From contig NZ_CP048751.1 in NCBI RefSeq assembly GCF_011064825.1, forward strand, positions 310,001 to 374,000: a stretch of 64,000 bases of DNA, in the 5' to 3' direction. This document shows positions 41,008 through 52,611 of the stretch, in pieces. The stretch comes from Brevundimonas mediterranea. GTDB lineage: Bacteria; Pseudomonadota; Alphaproteobacteria; Caulobacterales; Caulobacteraceae. Position 1 is the stretch's first letter. Each line of letters starts with the position of its first letter. A program made the translations under genes and the position numbers. Below the pieces are notes generated by a model that made no database searches, was not told where the DNA came from, and saw only the letters and a program-made list of their open reading frames with translations.

Positions 41008-41880
41008 CTAGTGGGCGACGCCCTTCCAGACGCGGCGATAGCTGGCGTAGGTGAGGCCGGCGAAGATCAGCAGGAAAATGATCACACCGAAGCCGGCCTG
41101 TTTGCGTTCGACCATCTTCGGTTCGGACGTCCAGGCGATGAAGGCGGCCACATCCTTGGCGTACTGGTCCACCGTCTGGGGCGACCCGTCGTCATAGGTC
41201 ACCTGGCCGTTCCGAAGCGGCGGCGGCATGGCGATGAAGCCCCCCTCCGGCACATGGTGCTTGTCCCCCGTCCAGAAGGGCGTCAGGTCGCCGGCCATAT
41301 AGGGGTTGTAATGCTGCCCCTCTCGGATGGTCAGGCCCGCCGGCGCCGCGCGATAGCCCGACAGCAGAGAGTAGATATAGTTGGCGCCGTCGTGGCGGGC
41401 CTTGGCCATCACCGACAGATCAGGCGGCGCCGCTCCGCCGTTGCCTGCGGCGGCGGCCGTCGCGTTCGGGTAAGGGCTGCGGAACTTGTCGGCCGGGGTG
41501 GCGTCGCGCTGGATCGGTTCACCGGTCTCGCTGTCGATGTCCGGGACCTGGACCTCCTTGGCCAGGGCCTTGACCACCGGATTGTCGTTCGGGTTCGGAT
41601 ATTTCGGATTCCAGAACGGCCCGTGGCGATCACCTAGATTGCGATAGTGCATCAGGTTCATGCTGTGGCAGGCGGCGCAAACCTCCTGATAGACCTTGTA
41701 GCCGCGCTGAAGCTGGCCCTGGTCATAGACGCCGAACGGTCCTTCGAAGCTGAACCCGCCCGAGCGCGGATGAGCGGCCCCGCCAGCAGCCAGGGCCGGG
41801 GCCGCGGCCAGCAGGCCGAAAGCTACAGCCGCCGAGGCGATGAGCCTGGACATCGAGGCGTTGGTTTTCACGGTCATCAT
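41008..41880 (-). CDS. petC: cytochrome c1 of the bc1 complex
   Basis: A 290-residue cytochrome c1. It has a signal peptide (about 1-32), the haem c site CAACH (Cys68, Cys71, His72), the PDLSVMAKARHDGANYIYSLL segment, the axial Met in GGFIAMPPPL, and a C-terminal membrane anchor (AGFGVIIFLLIFAGLTYASY). It transfers electrons from the Rieske protein to cytochrome c in the periplasm. The start is the first of two adjacent ATGs, 5 bases after the cytochrome b stop; the open frame running back through petB is not coding. Confidence 0.96.
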   Translation of the reverse strand: MMTVKTNASMSRLIASAAVAFGLLAAAPALAAGGAAHPRSGGFSFEGPFGVYDQGQLQRGYKVYQEVCAACHSMNLMHYRNLGDRHGPFWNPKYPNPNDNPVVKALAKEVQVPDIDSETGEPIQRDATPADKFRSPYPNATAAAAGNGGAAPPDLSVMAKARHDGANYIYSLLSGYRAAPAGLTIREGQHYNPYMAGDLTPFWTGDKHHVPEGGFIAMPPPLRNGQVTYDDGSPQTVDQYAKDVAAFIAWTSEPKMVERKQAGFGVIIFLLIFAGLTYASYRRVWKGVAH

Positions 41881-41885
41881 GGCCC

Positions 41886-43214
41886 TCACCCCTTCTTCTC
41901 GGGCGAGGCCGGGGCGAAAGCCGGCATCGCGTCCGCACCGGTCAGGACCGGCTCGGAAATGGTCGCCGGGATCGGCAGCGGCGTCTCCTTCAAGCCCACG
42001 AACGGCAGGATCACCAGGAAGAAGAGGAAGTAGTAGGCCGTGAACAGCCGCGTCAGCCACAGGTAGGAGTTCAGGTTGCCGTCCAGCAGAACCACGCCGC
42101 CCAACCCCGGAATGACCGGCGCGTCCGGAAGCTGACCACCGCACCAGCCCAAGCCCACGCCGACCACCAGGAAGATGAAGAAGAAGGTCCGCATGGTCGG
42201 GCGATACCGCATCGACCGCACCTTGGACGTATCCAGCCAGGGCAGGACGAACAGCACGCCGATGGCGCTGAACATCGCCACCACGCCGCCGAACTTGTCC
42301 GGAATGGCGCGCAGGATGGCGTAGAAGGGCAGCATGTACCACTCGGGCACGATGTGCGCCGGCGTCTGCAGCGGATTGGCCGGGATATAGTTGTCGGCGT
42401 GGCCCAGGGCGTTCGGCTGATAGAAGACGAAGATCGCGAACAGCAGAAGGAACAGGATGATCGCGAACCCGTCCTTAAGCGTGAAATAGGGGTGGAAGGG
42501 CAACATGTCCTTCTTCGTCCGATCCTTGGGGATCAGGATGCCGACCGGATTGTTCTGACCCGCCGAGTGGAGCGCCCACAGGTGCAGCACGACGCAGCCC
42601 AGTATGGCGAAGGGCAGCAGATAGTGGAGCGAGAAGAAGCGGTTCAGCGTCGCATTGTCGATCGCCGGTCCGCCGCGCAGCCAGATCAGGATCGGCTCGC
42701 CGATCACCGGGATGGCCCCGATCAGATTGGTGATCACCTCGGCGCCCCAGAAGGACATCTGGCCCCAGGGCAGGACGTAACCCAGGAAGGCCGTCGCGAT
42801 CATCAGGAAGAAGATCACGCAGCCGATGATCCAGATCATCTCGCGCGGCGCCTTGTACGAGCCGTAGTACAGCCCCCGCAGCATGTGCAGATAGACGGCG
42901 ATGAAGAACATCGACGCGCCGTTGGCGTGCACATAGCGGATCAGCCAGCCGCCGTTGACGTCGCGCATGATCCGCTCGACCGAGGCGAAGGCCAGGTCGA
43001 CGTGCGGCGTATAGTGCATGGCCAGAACAATGCCGGTGACGATCTGCGTCATCAGACACAGGGCCAGGATGCCGCCGAAGGTCCACCAGTAGTTCAGGTT
43101 TCTGGGTGTCGGCAGCGACATGTAGTCTGCGCCGAAGCGGATGATCGGCAGCCGGGTGTCCAGCCACTTCTCGACGCCCGTCTTAGGGACGTAGGTGGAT
43201 TCGTGTTCGCTCAT
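41886..43214 (-). CDS. petB: cytochrome b of the bc1 complex
   Basis: A 442-residue eight-helix cytochrome b that carries the two haems b and the quinone sites. Haem-ligand histidines lie in helices B and D ([46 protein letters not shown]); the Qo-site [12 protein letters not shown] motif is present. The longer frame begins 54 bases earlier, but GGGGAGG sits just before the ATG at 43214, which fixes the start. Middle gene of petABC. Confidence 0.97.
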   Translation of the reverse strand: MSEHESTYVPKTGVEKWLDTRLPIIRFGADYMSLPTPRNLNYWWTFGGILALCLMTQIVTGIVLAMHYTPHVDLAFASVERIMRDVNGGWLIRYVHANGASMFFIAVYLHMLRGLYYGSYKAPREMIWIIGCVIFFLMIATAFLGYVLPWGQMSFWGAEVITNLIGAIPVIGEPILIWLRGGPAIDNATLNRFFSLHYLLPFAILGCVVLHLWALHSAGQNNPVGILIPKDRTKKDMLPFHPYFTLKDGFAIILFLLLFAIFVFYQPNALGHADNYIPANPLQTPAHIVPEWYMLPFYAILRAIPDKFGGVVAMFSAIGVLFVLPWLDTSKVRSMRYRPTMRTFFFIFLVVGVGLGWCGGQLPDAPVIPGLGGVVLLDGNLNSYLWLTRLFTAYYFLFFLVILPFVGLKETPLPIPATISEPVLTGADAMPAFAPASPEKKG

Positions 43215-43230
43215 TTCCTCCCCCTGGCCC

Positions 43231-43773
43231 TCACCCGATCTTGACGCGAGTGTCGGACGCAAATTCATAGTCGGGCACCACCAGGTTCAGAGGCGCGGGC
43301 CCCTTCCTGATCCGCCCGGAGGCATCATAGTGCGAACCGTGGCAGGGGCAGAACCAGCCGCCGTAGTCGCCGGCGCCAAAGGTCGGCACGCAGCCCAGGT
43401 GGGTGCAGGATCCGACCACGACCAGATATTTCTCGTGGCCTGGCTTGGTGCGCTCGGCGTCCGTCTGGGGCTGTTTCAGGTCCGATGCGTGATCGTCGGC
43501 GATGACGCGCTGCAGTTCGGCCGGAGTGCGATAGCGCACGAAGACCGGCTTGCCCTGCCATTTGATCACGACCTGCTGGCCTTCCTGCACCTTGGTCAGA
43601 TCGAACTCGATCGAAGCCAGGGCCAGGGTGTCGGCGGCGGGGTTCATCTGGTTGATCAGCGGCCAGGCGATCATCGCCCCGGCGCCGACCGCAGCGGCGC
43701 CCGCTGCGATATGGATGAAGTCGCGGCGATTCGGATCGCCCTCGCCTTCCGGAATCACACCCGTCTCGGCCAC
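43231..43773 (-). CDS. petA: Rieske iron-sulfur subunit of the bc1 complex
   Basis: A 180-residue Rieske protein. A Tat-type signal anchor ([15 protein letters not shown]) holds it to the membrane. The [2Fe-2S] ligands are in CTHLGC (Cys123, His125, Cys128) and CPCHGS (Cys142, Cys144, His145); the Cys128/Cys144 pair would form the stabilising disulfide. First gene of petABC; the promoter must lie in the 194-base divergent region shared with trmL, which holds two palindromes. Confidence 0.97.
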   Translation of the reverse strand: MAETGVIPEGEGDPNRRDFIHIAAGAAAVGAGAMIAWPLINQMNPAADTLALASIEFDLTKVQEGQQVVIKWQGKPVFVRYRTPAELQRVIADDHASDLKQPQTDAERTKPGHEKYLVVVGSCTHLGCVPTFGAGDYGGWFCPCHGSHYDASGRIRKGPAPLNLVVPDYEFASDTRVKIG

Positions 43774-43872
43774 GTTTCACCTCTCGAAAACCGCCGGGAC
43801 CGCCTGTATTGGCGCTCCTCTTTTGCGGCACGAACCCTAAAAGCGAGACCCAGTATCACCCTCGGTCTGTAT

Positions 43873-43921
43873 TTGCGGCCTAAGGCCGCAAGTCGCTGAC
43901 GCTTCTTGCGAAACGTTCGCA
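43873..43921. promoter_or_regulatory. two palindromes in the petA-trmL divergent region
   Basis: TTGCGGCC-TAA-GGCCGCAA (43873-43891, perfect 8-base arms) and TGCGAA-ACG-TTCGCA (43907-43921, perfect 6-base arms) lie between petA and trmL. Their form suggests operator sites for a dimeric regulator of either gene. No regulator is identified. Confidence 0.4.
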
Positions 43922-43967
43922 GACAGACCGCGACAAACCCCCAGGCCGCGTATATCTAGGGATTAGA

Positions 43968-44417
43968 ATGCGTCTCGCTCTTTTTCAACCGGACATTCCT
44001 CAGAACGTCGGCGCCTGCATCCGGCTGTCGGCCTGTTTCGGGGTGGAACTGCACGTCGTGGAGCCTACGGGCTTTCGGTTCGACGACCGCGCCATGAAGC
44101 GAGCGGCGCTCGACTATGGTCCTTTGTCGCACATGACCCGGCACGCCGACTGGGATGCGTTTCAGCGCGACCGCCCCGCCGGCCGACTGATTCTGTTCAC
44201 CACCCGCGGCGCGACGCCCCTGTCCGATTTCGTCTTTCACCCCGACGACACGCTTCTGTTTGGCAAGGAAACATCCGGCGCGCCGGACTATGTCCACGCC
44301 GCCGTCGACGCCCGCGTGGTGATTCCGCTGCGTCCTGAAGCGCGTTCGCTGAACCTGTCGGTCACCGCAGGCATCGCCCTGTGGGAGGGGCTGCGCCAGA
44401 CGGGCGGGATCGGCTAG
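43968..44417 (+). CDS. trmL: tRNA (cytidine(34)-2'-O)-methyltransferase
   Basis: A 149-residue SPOUT methyltransferase that methylates the wobble ribose of tRNA-Leu species. It has the typical short TrmL form: ALFQPDIPQNVGACIRLSACFG at the N-terminus, LLFGKETSGAP in the middle, and the knot region IPLRPEARSLNLSVTAGIALWE at the C-terminus. The stop overlaps the convergent ABC-F stop by 4 bases (CTAG read as TAG on both strands). Confidence 0.95.
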   Translation: MRLALFQPDIPQNVGACIRLSACFGVELHVVEPTGFRFDDRAMKRAALDYGPLSHMTRHADWDAFQRDRPAGRLILFTTRGATPLSDFVFHPDDTLLFGKETSGAPDYVHAAVDARVVIPLRPEARSLNLSVTAGIALWEGLRQTGGIG

Positions 44418-46024
44418 AGGGCGATCGTCCGCTCGATCCGTATGGCGTCCAGAAAGTCGGCGTCATGACTGACCACGATCAGGGCGCCGTCATAGGCCCG
44501 CAGCGCGACTTCCACGGCGGCGACCGAGTCGAGATCGAGATGATTGGTCGGCTCGTCCAGAATAAGCAGTTGCGGCGGCGCCGCCCCTGTCATGACGCAG
44601 GCCAGGGCCGCCCGCAGCCGCTCGCCGCCCGACAGCGCGCCGACTTCGCGATGCGCCGCTACATTCCGGAACAGGAACCGCGCCAGCGCCGCCTGGGCGT
44701 CGTTGACCGAGCCCTCAGGATTGAGCCGTCGCCAGGCCTCGACCAAGGTTTCATCCGGTTTCAGGATCGTAGCCTCCTGATCCAGCAGCACCGCTCGACA
44801 CGGCCGCTCCACTCGCCCGGTCGTCGGTTCCAGCGCCCCATGGATCAGTCGCAGCAGGGTCGTCTTGCCGGCCCCGTTCGGCCCTGTGATCGCGACCCGT
44901 TCCGGCCCCGTCAGCCGCAGGCTGACCGGCCCCACCACAGTGCGCCCCTGCGGCGTCTCCCAGGTCGCATCGTCCAGCACCAGCAAGGTCCGGCCAGACG
45001 CCAGGCCGCTCGATGGCATGGGGATCGACAGGGCGCGGGTGCGCTCCACCCGCTCGCGCGCCGACGCCAGGGCCGCCTCCGCCTCCGCGGCTTGCCGCGC
45101 CGCCAGGAGCCGGTCGCCGGCGCCGCTGTTCTCGGCCCGCTCCGCCCTCGCGCCGATCAGGATCTTCGGCATGTCGCCCTTGGCGCCCTTGCGCCGTCCG
45201 GCTGCGTCGCGCCGCGCCTTCATCTCCGTGCGACGCTGGGCGTCCGCGCCCACGCGAGCGGCCGTCCGTTCGGCGCCGGCCAGATCGCGTTCCGCCGCCG
45301 CCCGCTCGGTCGCCTTGCGCTCAGCGAAGAGGTCGTAGTTTCCGCCGTATACGGTCACGCCCAGACCAGAGACCTCGACGATCCGGTCCATGCGCCGCAG
45401 CAGATCGCGGTCATGGCTCACCACCACGGCCCCGCCGTCCCAGCGGCCCAGCACCTCGGCGACCCGTCGCCGCGCCTCGACATCCAGATGATTGGTCGGC
45501 TCGTCCAGCAGGATCAGGTCCGGCCGCGCCAGCAGCAGGCCGGCGACCCGCAGCCGGGTCTGTTCGCCGCCGCTCAGACTGATCGTCGCCCGGTCCATGG
45601 CCAGGTCCGCCAGCCCGACCTCGGCCAGAATCTCGGCGATCCGCAGTTCCAGCGTCCAGTCGGCGTTCGCGAGATCTTCTGCGTCGCCCTCGCCGGCCAG
45701 CACGCGTTCGATTACCGCCAGGGCTTCGCCGACGCCCAGCGTTTGGGCGACCGTCTCGCCCAGCGCAGGATCATGGCGCTGATCCAGCACGCCGATCGTC
45801 CCGACGCGCGTCACCGCGCCCTCGGCCGGCGACAGGTCGCCCGAGATCAAGCGCAACAGGGTGCTCTTGCCCGCGCCGTTGCGACCGACGACGCCGGTGC
45901 GCTCAGGCTCGAACGTCAGGCTCAGATTGTCGAAAAGCGTGACGCCGGCGGGCGTTCTAGCGGCGACCTTGTCGAGAGTCGCGAGCGCGGACGGGAACGC
46001 GCTTCGGCTTGGGCTGGTTGGCAT
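44414..46024 (-). CDS. ABC-F family ATPase
   Basis: A 536-residue soluble protein with two ABC domains in tandem and no membrane segments. Walker A motifs GRNGAGKST and GPNGAGKTT, signature motifs LSGGEQTR and LSGGERLR, and Walker B LLDEPTNHLD and ILDEPTNHLD are all present. The linker (about 245-320) is long, charged and helical, as in ABC-F proteins acting at the ribosomal E site. It is nearest to the Uup/YheS-like group; whether it confers antibiotic protection or serves translation cannot be told. Its start lies inside an overlapping small ORF. Confidence 0.92.
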   Translation of the reverse strand: MPTSPSRSAFPSALATLDKVAARTPAGVTLFDNLSLTFEPERTGVVGRNGAGKSTLLRLISGDLSPAEGAVTRVGTIGVLDQRHDPALGETVAQTLGVGEALAVIERVLAGEGDAEDLANADWTLELRIAEILAEVGLADLAMDRATISLSGGEQTRLRVAGLLLARPDLILLDEPTNHLDVEARRRVAEVLGRWDGGAVVVSHDRDLLRRMDRIVEVSGLGVTVYGGNYDLFAERKATERAAAERDLAGAERTAARVGADAQRRTEMKARRDAAGRRKGAKGDMPKILIGARAERAENSGAGDRLLAARQAAEAEAALASARERVERTRALSIPMPSSGLASGRTLLVLDDATWETPQGRTVVGPVSLRLTGPERVAITGPNGAGKTTLLRLIHGALEPTTGRVERPCRAVLLDQEATILKPDETLVEAWRRLNPEGSVNDAQAALARFLFRNVAAHREVGALSGGERLRAALACVMTGAAPPQLLILDEPTNHLDLDSVAAVEVALRAYDGALIVVSHDADFLDAIRIERTIAL

Positions 46025-46082
46025 GGAGGATCACGAGCAGAATGGCGGACAGGGCGGAACCGGTTGCCAGTGCGATGATCAT
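45957..46082 (-). CDS. possible 41-residue membrane protein
   Basis: A short ORF overlapping the first 68 bases of the ABC-F gene in another frame. It begins with ATG 10 bases after AGGAGG. The product has a hydrophobic helix (about residues 2-20, IIALATGSALSAILLVIL) and a basic tail rich in Lys/Arg/Pro. The good ribosome-binding site, where the ABC-F ATG lacks one, suggests it is translated and perhaps couples ABC-F translation. No family recognised; it could be chance. Confidence 0.45.
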   Translation of the reverse strand: MIIALATGSALSAILLVILHANQPKPKRVPVRARDSRQGRR

Positions 46083-46253
46083 GATCTTCGAGCCTCCTGC
46101 TCAAAACTCGTCAGAGACAAGAGGATGGGTCGTATTTGTGCGATGTGCAAGTCCGCGTCGCCCCTGAAGCGAACACGGCCGCGTGAACCCTCCCTTCCAG
46201 GGTGGACCGTCGGTCCAGTAGCGATCTGCTCGCCAGACCGCTAGGACGGCTCC

Positions 46254-46748
46254 ATGGAAAGCCGTTTCCGCATCGAAGACCCCGCCGGCGCCGCCGCGCG
46301 CCGCGAAGCCGCCGTCCAGCGTTTGCGCGACGAGACCGGCATAGACGAGGCGATGATCGACGCCCTGGTCGAGACCTTCTACGCCCGCGTCCGCGACGAC
46401 CGTCTGATCGGTCCGATCTTCGCCGACCGCATCACGGACTGGGGTCCGCATCTGGGCCAGATGAAGTTGTTCTGGTCGTCGGTCGCCCTGTCGACCGGCG
46501 TCTATCAGGGCCGGCCGATGCCGAAACACCTGCCCCTGCCCATCGACGCCCGCCATTTCGATCGCTGGCAGGAGGTTTTCGCCGAGACGGCCCGCGACCT
46601 TTGCCCGCCCGTCGCCGCCGACCACTTCATCGAACGCGCCCGCCGCATCGCCGAAAGCCTGGAACTGGGCGTCGCCACCGCCAGCGGGGTGATGCTGGCC
46701 AAGGGCGAACGGTTCGTGCGGACTACGCAGGCGTGGACGCCGGAGTAA
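46254..46748 (+). CDS. group III truncated haemoglobin
   Basis: A 164-residue globin of the truncated type, group III (trHbP-like). Landmarks are [15 protein letters not shown], the W-P-H-x4-M-x2-FW stretch ([15 protein letters not shown]), [16 protein letters not shown] and the proximal His in ARHFDRW. Such proteins bind oxygen or nitric oxide in the cytoplasm. An N-terminal extension of about 25 residues precedes the globin core. It is followed by the uvrA SOS box 33 bases after its stop. Confidence 0.92.
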   Translation: MESRFRIEDPAGAAARREAAVQRLRDETGIDEAMIDALVETFYARVRDDRLIGPIFADRITDWGPHLGQMKLFWSSVALSTGVYQGRPMPKHLPLPIDARHFDRWQEVFAETARDLCPPVAADHFIERARRIAESLELGVATASGVMLAKGERFVRTTQAWTPE

Positions 46749-46781
46749 GTCACCGGGCCTGAGTACGCCAGGCGCCGAAAT

Positions 46782-46796
46782 GTTCCCACATTGTTC
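46782..46796. promoter_or_regulatory. SOS box (LexA site) of uvrA
   Basis: GTTC-CCACATT-GTTC is an exact GTTC-N7-GTTC, the LexA site of Alphaproteobacteria, located 80 bases before the uvrA ATG. It also argues against the upstream ATG at 46780 being the uvrA start, since that codon overlaps the box. Confidence 0.85.
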
Positions 46797-46875
46797 TTGC
46801 TTCAATCGCGCGATTCATCCCCATATAGCGATGTCGCGCCGGACCCGCCCGGCCCTTCCCGCGTTCCCGGACAGC

Positions 46876-49821
<2,946 letters not shown>

Positions 49822-49849
49822 CGCCTTCACCGCCGGTTTGCGGGTCGGT

Positions 49850-50731
49850 TCAGCGGTCCCGCAGACCCTGCCACGCCGCCGAGAAGGGCGCATAGAGCAC
49901 CGCCAGCTGCAGGGCGGAGATCAGGGCGTTGACCACGGACCAGACCAGGATGGCGGGCCAGGCGCGCGCCAGGACATCCAGGGTGGACAGGCCGTCCATG
50001 CCCGCCAGAACAGAGATGCCGCCGGTCGCAAGATCCGTGCCCGCGCTGATGATCGTGCCAAGAATGCTGACGATCAGGCTCATGATCACGGCGATGATCG
50101 TCATGCCCAGCAGGGGCCAGAACTGGCCGTTGGTGGCCTTGAACGACTCGAACAGGGTGAACTTGCGCCGGTCGATCGTCATCGGCACGGCCAGGCAGAG
50201 CTTGATCGAAAGCCAGATCACGAGAGCCGCTGCGGCCAGGCCCAGGATCAAGGCGAGCAGATACATGACCGCCTGACCCGAGGCGACCCCGAGGCCGAAC
50301 ACGGTCACGACGATGGCGGAAAGCACCCCGCACAAAAGCCCGACGATCACCCCGATCGCCAGCGTGACCGCAAACACCCGAACCTCGTCCATGCCCAACC
50401 GCAGATAGCCCCAGGCGTTCTCGGCGGGCCGCAGCACCGACCGCGCCACGGCGGCGCTGAGCACAGCCCCGATCACCAGGCCCAGGGGCGCCAACCAGAC
50501 GAGCAGGCCCATATAGGCCTGCCCCAGGGCCATCATCTCCTCAGGCGACGGATCGGACGACTGTTCCAGCGTTTGGGCCGAGGCCATGATCGCGGCCCAT
50601 TGGCCGGCGCCCAGACCGAAGGTCGCCACATACAGGACCAGATAGGCCAGGCCCCAGATCAGGGCTGTCACCGGATGGCGACGCACCACCCGAAATCCTT
50701 CGAACGCCGCGTCGGTGGCGGAAAAGCTCAT
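49850..50731 (-). CDS. polytopic membrane protein of unknown function, paralogue 1
   Basis: A 293-residue protein with about six membrane helices and short loops. It shares with the two genes upstream an N-terminal FRVVRRHPVTALIWG motif, a QFWPLLGMTII segment and a C-terminal PFSAAWQGLRD. I do not recognise a named family; the layout resembles small membrane proteins annotated as hypothetical in Caulobacterales. Last gene of a three-gene minus-strand row, convergent with uvrA. Confidence 0.78.
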   Translation of the reverse strand: MSFSATDAAFEGFRVVRRHPVTALIWGLAYLVLYVATFGLGAGQWAAIMASAQTLEQSSDPSPEEMMALGQAYMGLLVWLAPLGLVIGAVLSAAVARSVLRPAENAWGYLRLGMDEVRVFAVTLAIGVIVGLLCGVLSAIVVTVFGLGVASGQAVMYLLALILGLAAAALVIWLSIKLCLAVPMTIDRRKFTLFESFKATNGQFWPLLGMTIIAVIMSLIVSILGTIISAGTDLATGGISVLAGMDGLSTLDVLARAWPAILVWSVVNALISALQLAVLYAPFSAAWQGLRDR

Positions 50732-50760
50732 GCTGCACTCCAGATCAGATTGGCGCGATC

Positions 50761-51744
50761 CTAGACCATCGTGTCGGCCGCGTCGCCCGCCGAGGTGGCG
50801 GCGGGCGACGTCGCTGCGGCGAACATGGCGCCGGACGGCCCATCCAGAAGCTGACGGCAGGCGGAGGCGAAGGGCGCGCTGAGCAGGGTCATGACCGCCC
50901 CATAAACAAAGCCGCCGGGCACAAGCATCAGCCCGGCCACCGTCGCCAACACCGGCGGCGATGGAAACAGCTCGCCCAGGGTGGCGGGAGGCGACTGGGC
51001 CGTGATGTCCGCGAGAACACCGCTGGCGAACAGGGCGACGATCACGACAAAGGCCAGGACGAAATAGACGACCAGATAGACCAGCCAGGTGCAGACCAGC
51101 AGGCCCAGCAACGGCAGGGTCCGGCGCTTGCCCAGCGTCCAGCCTTCGACGAAGGCGAACCGCTTCAGCATTATCGTCGCCGGGGCGATCAGGGACAAAC
51201 GCGCCATGGCCACGGCGACCGCCGCGATCAGGGTGATTGTCAAAACAACAGCCAAAAGCCCCTCAACTGTTTCCAATAGAGGCTTGGGACCCAAATAGTT
51301 CGTCAAGAACAACAGGGCACTTAACCCGCCCCAAAAGAGAACAAGAAAAAAGACGACGATATATGGCCCCAGAAACAAGGCCAAAGCTACCACCGCCAGA
51401 CGCAGTTCATCTATCCCGATCCGCATGAAGAAATACCGGTCCAGCCGTCCGATCATCAGCGTCGCCCGCATGGTCGCGGCCCAGATGACCACCGCCAACA
51501 GCATCTGGCCGACATTCAGCAGCATGGACACGCCTTGAAACGCGATCATCTGCCCTAACATCTCGGGCGGCGGCTCGGCGCCTTCGCCCAGCGGCAGGTT
51601 GGCCAGGGTGCCGAACATCAGGGCCGCGCCCCCCAGGCTATAAGCCATCATCACAAAACCCCAGACGAAGACCGCCAGCGGATGCCGCCGGATGACCCGA
51701 CCCGGCGTCGCCATGGCCTCGCCGATGGAAAATGTCTCAGTCAT
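50761..51744 (-). CDS. polytopic membrane protein of unknown function, paralogue 2
   Basis: A 327-residue paralogue of the flanking genes with about six membrane helices (GRVIRRHPLAVFVWG near the start, KRRTLPLLGLLVC and PFASACRQLLD later). AAGGAG just before the ATG at 51744 fixes the start. The segment 51236-51425 is clearly AT-richer and uses codons unlike the rest of the region, although the reading frame and hydrophobic pattern continue through it. The tail is Ala-rich. Function unknown. Confidence 0.78.
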   Translation of the reverse strand: MTETFSIGEAMATPGRVIRRHPLAVFVWGFVMMAYSLGGAALMFGTLANLPLGEGAEPPPEMLGQMIAFQGVSMLLNVGQMLLAVVIWAATMRATLMIGRLDRYFFMRIGIDELRLAVVALALFLGPYIVVFFLVLFWGGLSALLFLTNYLGPKPLLETVEGLLAVVLTITLIAAVAVAMARLSLIAPATIMLKRFAFVEGWTLGKRRTLPLLGLLVCTWLVYLVVYFVLAFVVIVALFASGVLADITAQSPPATLGELFPSPPVLATVAGLMLVPGGFVYGAVMTLLSAPFASACRQLLDGPSGAMFAAATSPAATSAGDAADTMV

Positions 51745-52540
51745 GGGGGGCTCCTTGCGGTGTCCAGTACTCGAGTCTGCGATAGGCCGCACCCAGGAAA
51801 GCCAGCGCCAGGGGCGCCTCGAACGCGGAGATCACCACCGCCCACACGATCCACGTCGCCACGCCGGATGGCAGGCCCGCCCCCGTCAGGATCAGCAGTC
51901 CCAGGATCGGCAGGCCCACGACCACGATCAGTCCGCCCAGCAACGGCCAGAAACTGCCCTGGGCGATCCCCATACTGTTCAGGGACACCATGTGTCCGCG
52001 CCCCAGGGTGGCCGGGGCGAACAGCGACAGGCGCACGACCATCACCAGCACGCCGTAGAAGGCCAGCAGGGTCACGACCGCCAGCAGGACCAGTTTCCAG
52101 ATCGGCCCCACCGCCGCCCAGTCCCGCAGGCGGATCGCCTCGGGGTTCAGCTCGGCCATGCCGAACACGGCCAGCAGCACCAGGGCCACGACCGACAGGA
52201 TCATGGCCATGAAGACCGAACACAGCAGGGCGGCGCCCAGCAGGCGCAGTTCAGGCAAACCCAGTTGCAGACCCGCCGCCCCCAGGCCCAGCCGCCGGGC
52301 GTCGTTTCGGTCGTCGCTGACCGCCGTGCGCGCCAGGGCGCCGATCAGGATGAGGCCGGCGACCAACGCCGCCGCCGCCCAAACCCAGCCCAGGACGCCA
52401 ACCATGAAGGGTCGCACGGCCCACACAAGGGCGCAGACCGCCATGGCGCCCCAGGCCCAACGCCACGCCCTGGCCAGGCCGACGACCGACGCCTTCAGCG
52501 CCTCGCCCAGCCGCAATCGCCTGTCGTTCGTCACGATCAT
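51737..52540 (-). CDS. polytopic membrane protein of unknown function, paralogue 3
   Basis: A 267-residue membrane protein, first in the row, overlapping the next gene by 8 bases. It has the related QGSFWPLLGGLIVVV segment and RLEYWTP tail, but a diverged N-terminus lacking the RRHP motif. Five to six membrane helices. Most probably a diverged copy of the same ancestral gene. Function unknown. Confidence 0.75.
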   Translation of the reverse strand: MIVTNDRRLRLGEALKASVVGLARAWRWAWGAMAVCALVWAVRPFMVGVLGWVWAAAALVAGLILIGALARTAVSDDRNDARRLGLGAAGLQLGLPELRLLGAALLCSVFMAMILSVVALVLLAVFGMAELNPEAIRLRDWAAVGPIWKLVLLAVVTLLAFYGVLVMVVRLSLFAPATLGRGHMVSLNSMGIAQGSFWPLLGGLIVVVGLPILGLLILTGAGLPSGVATWIVWAVVISAFEAPLALAFLGAAYRRLEYWTPQGAPHD

Positions 52541-52611
52541 CGCCCCATATCCCCGCCTCAGACATAGCAGGGGATCATGACATCACGCCAGACGACCGCT
52601 AGAAGGCCGCG

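Noticed and set aside
46083..46253. Small gene in the gap before the truncated haemoglobin
   Set aside because: Short frames here lack ribosome-binding sites and protein-like composition; only a small TGGACC/GGTCCA hairpin is visible.
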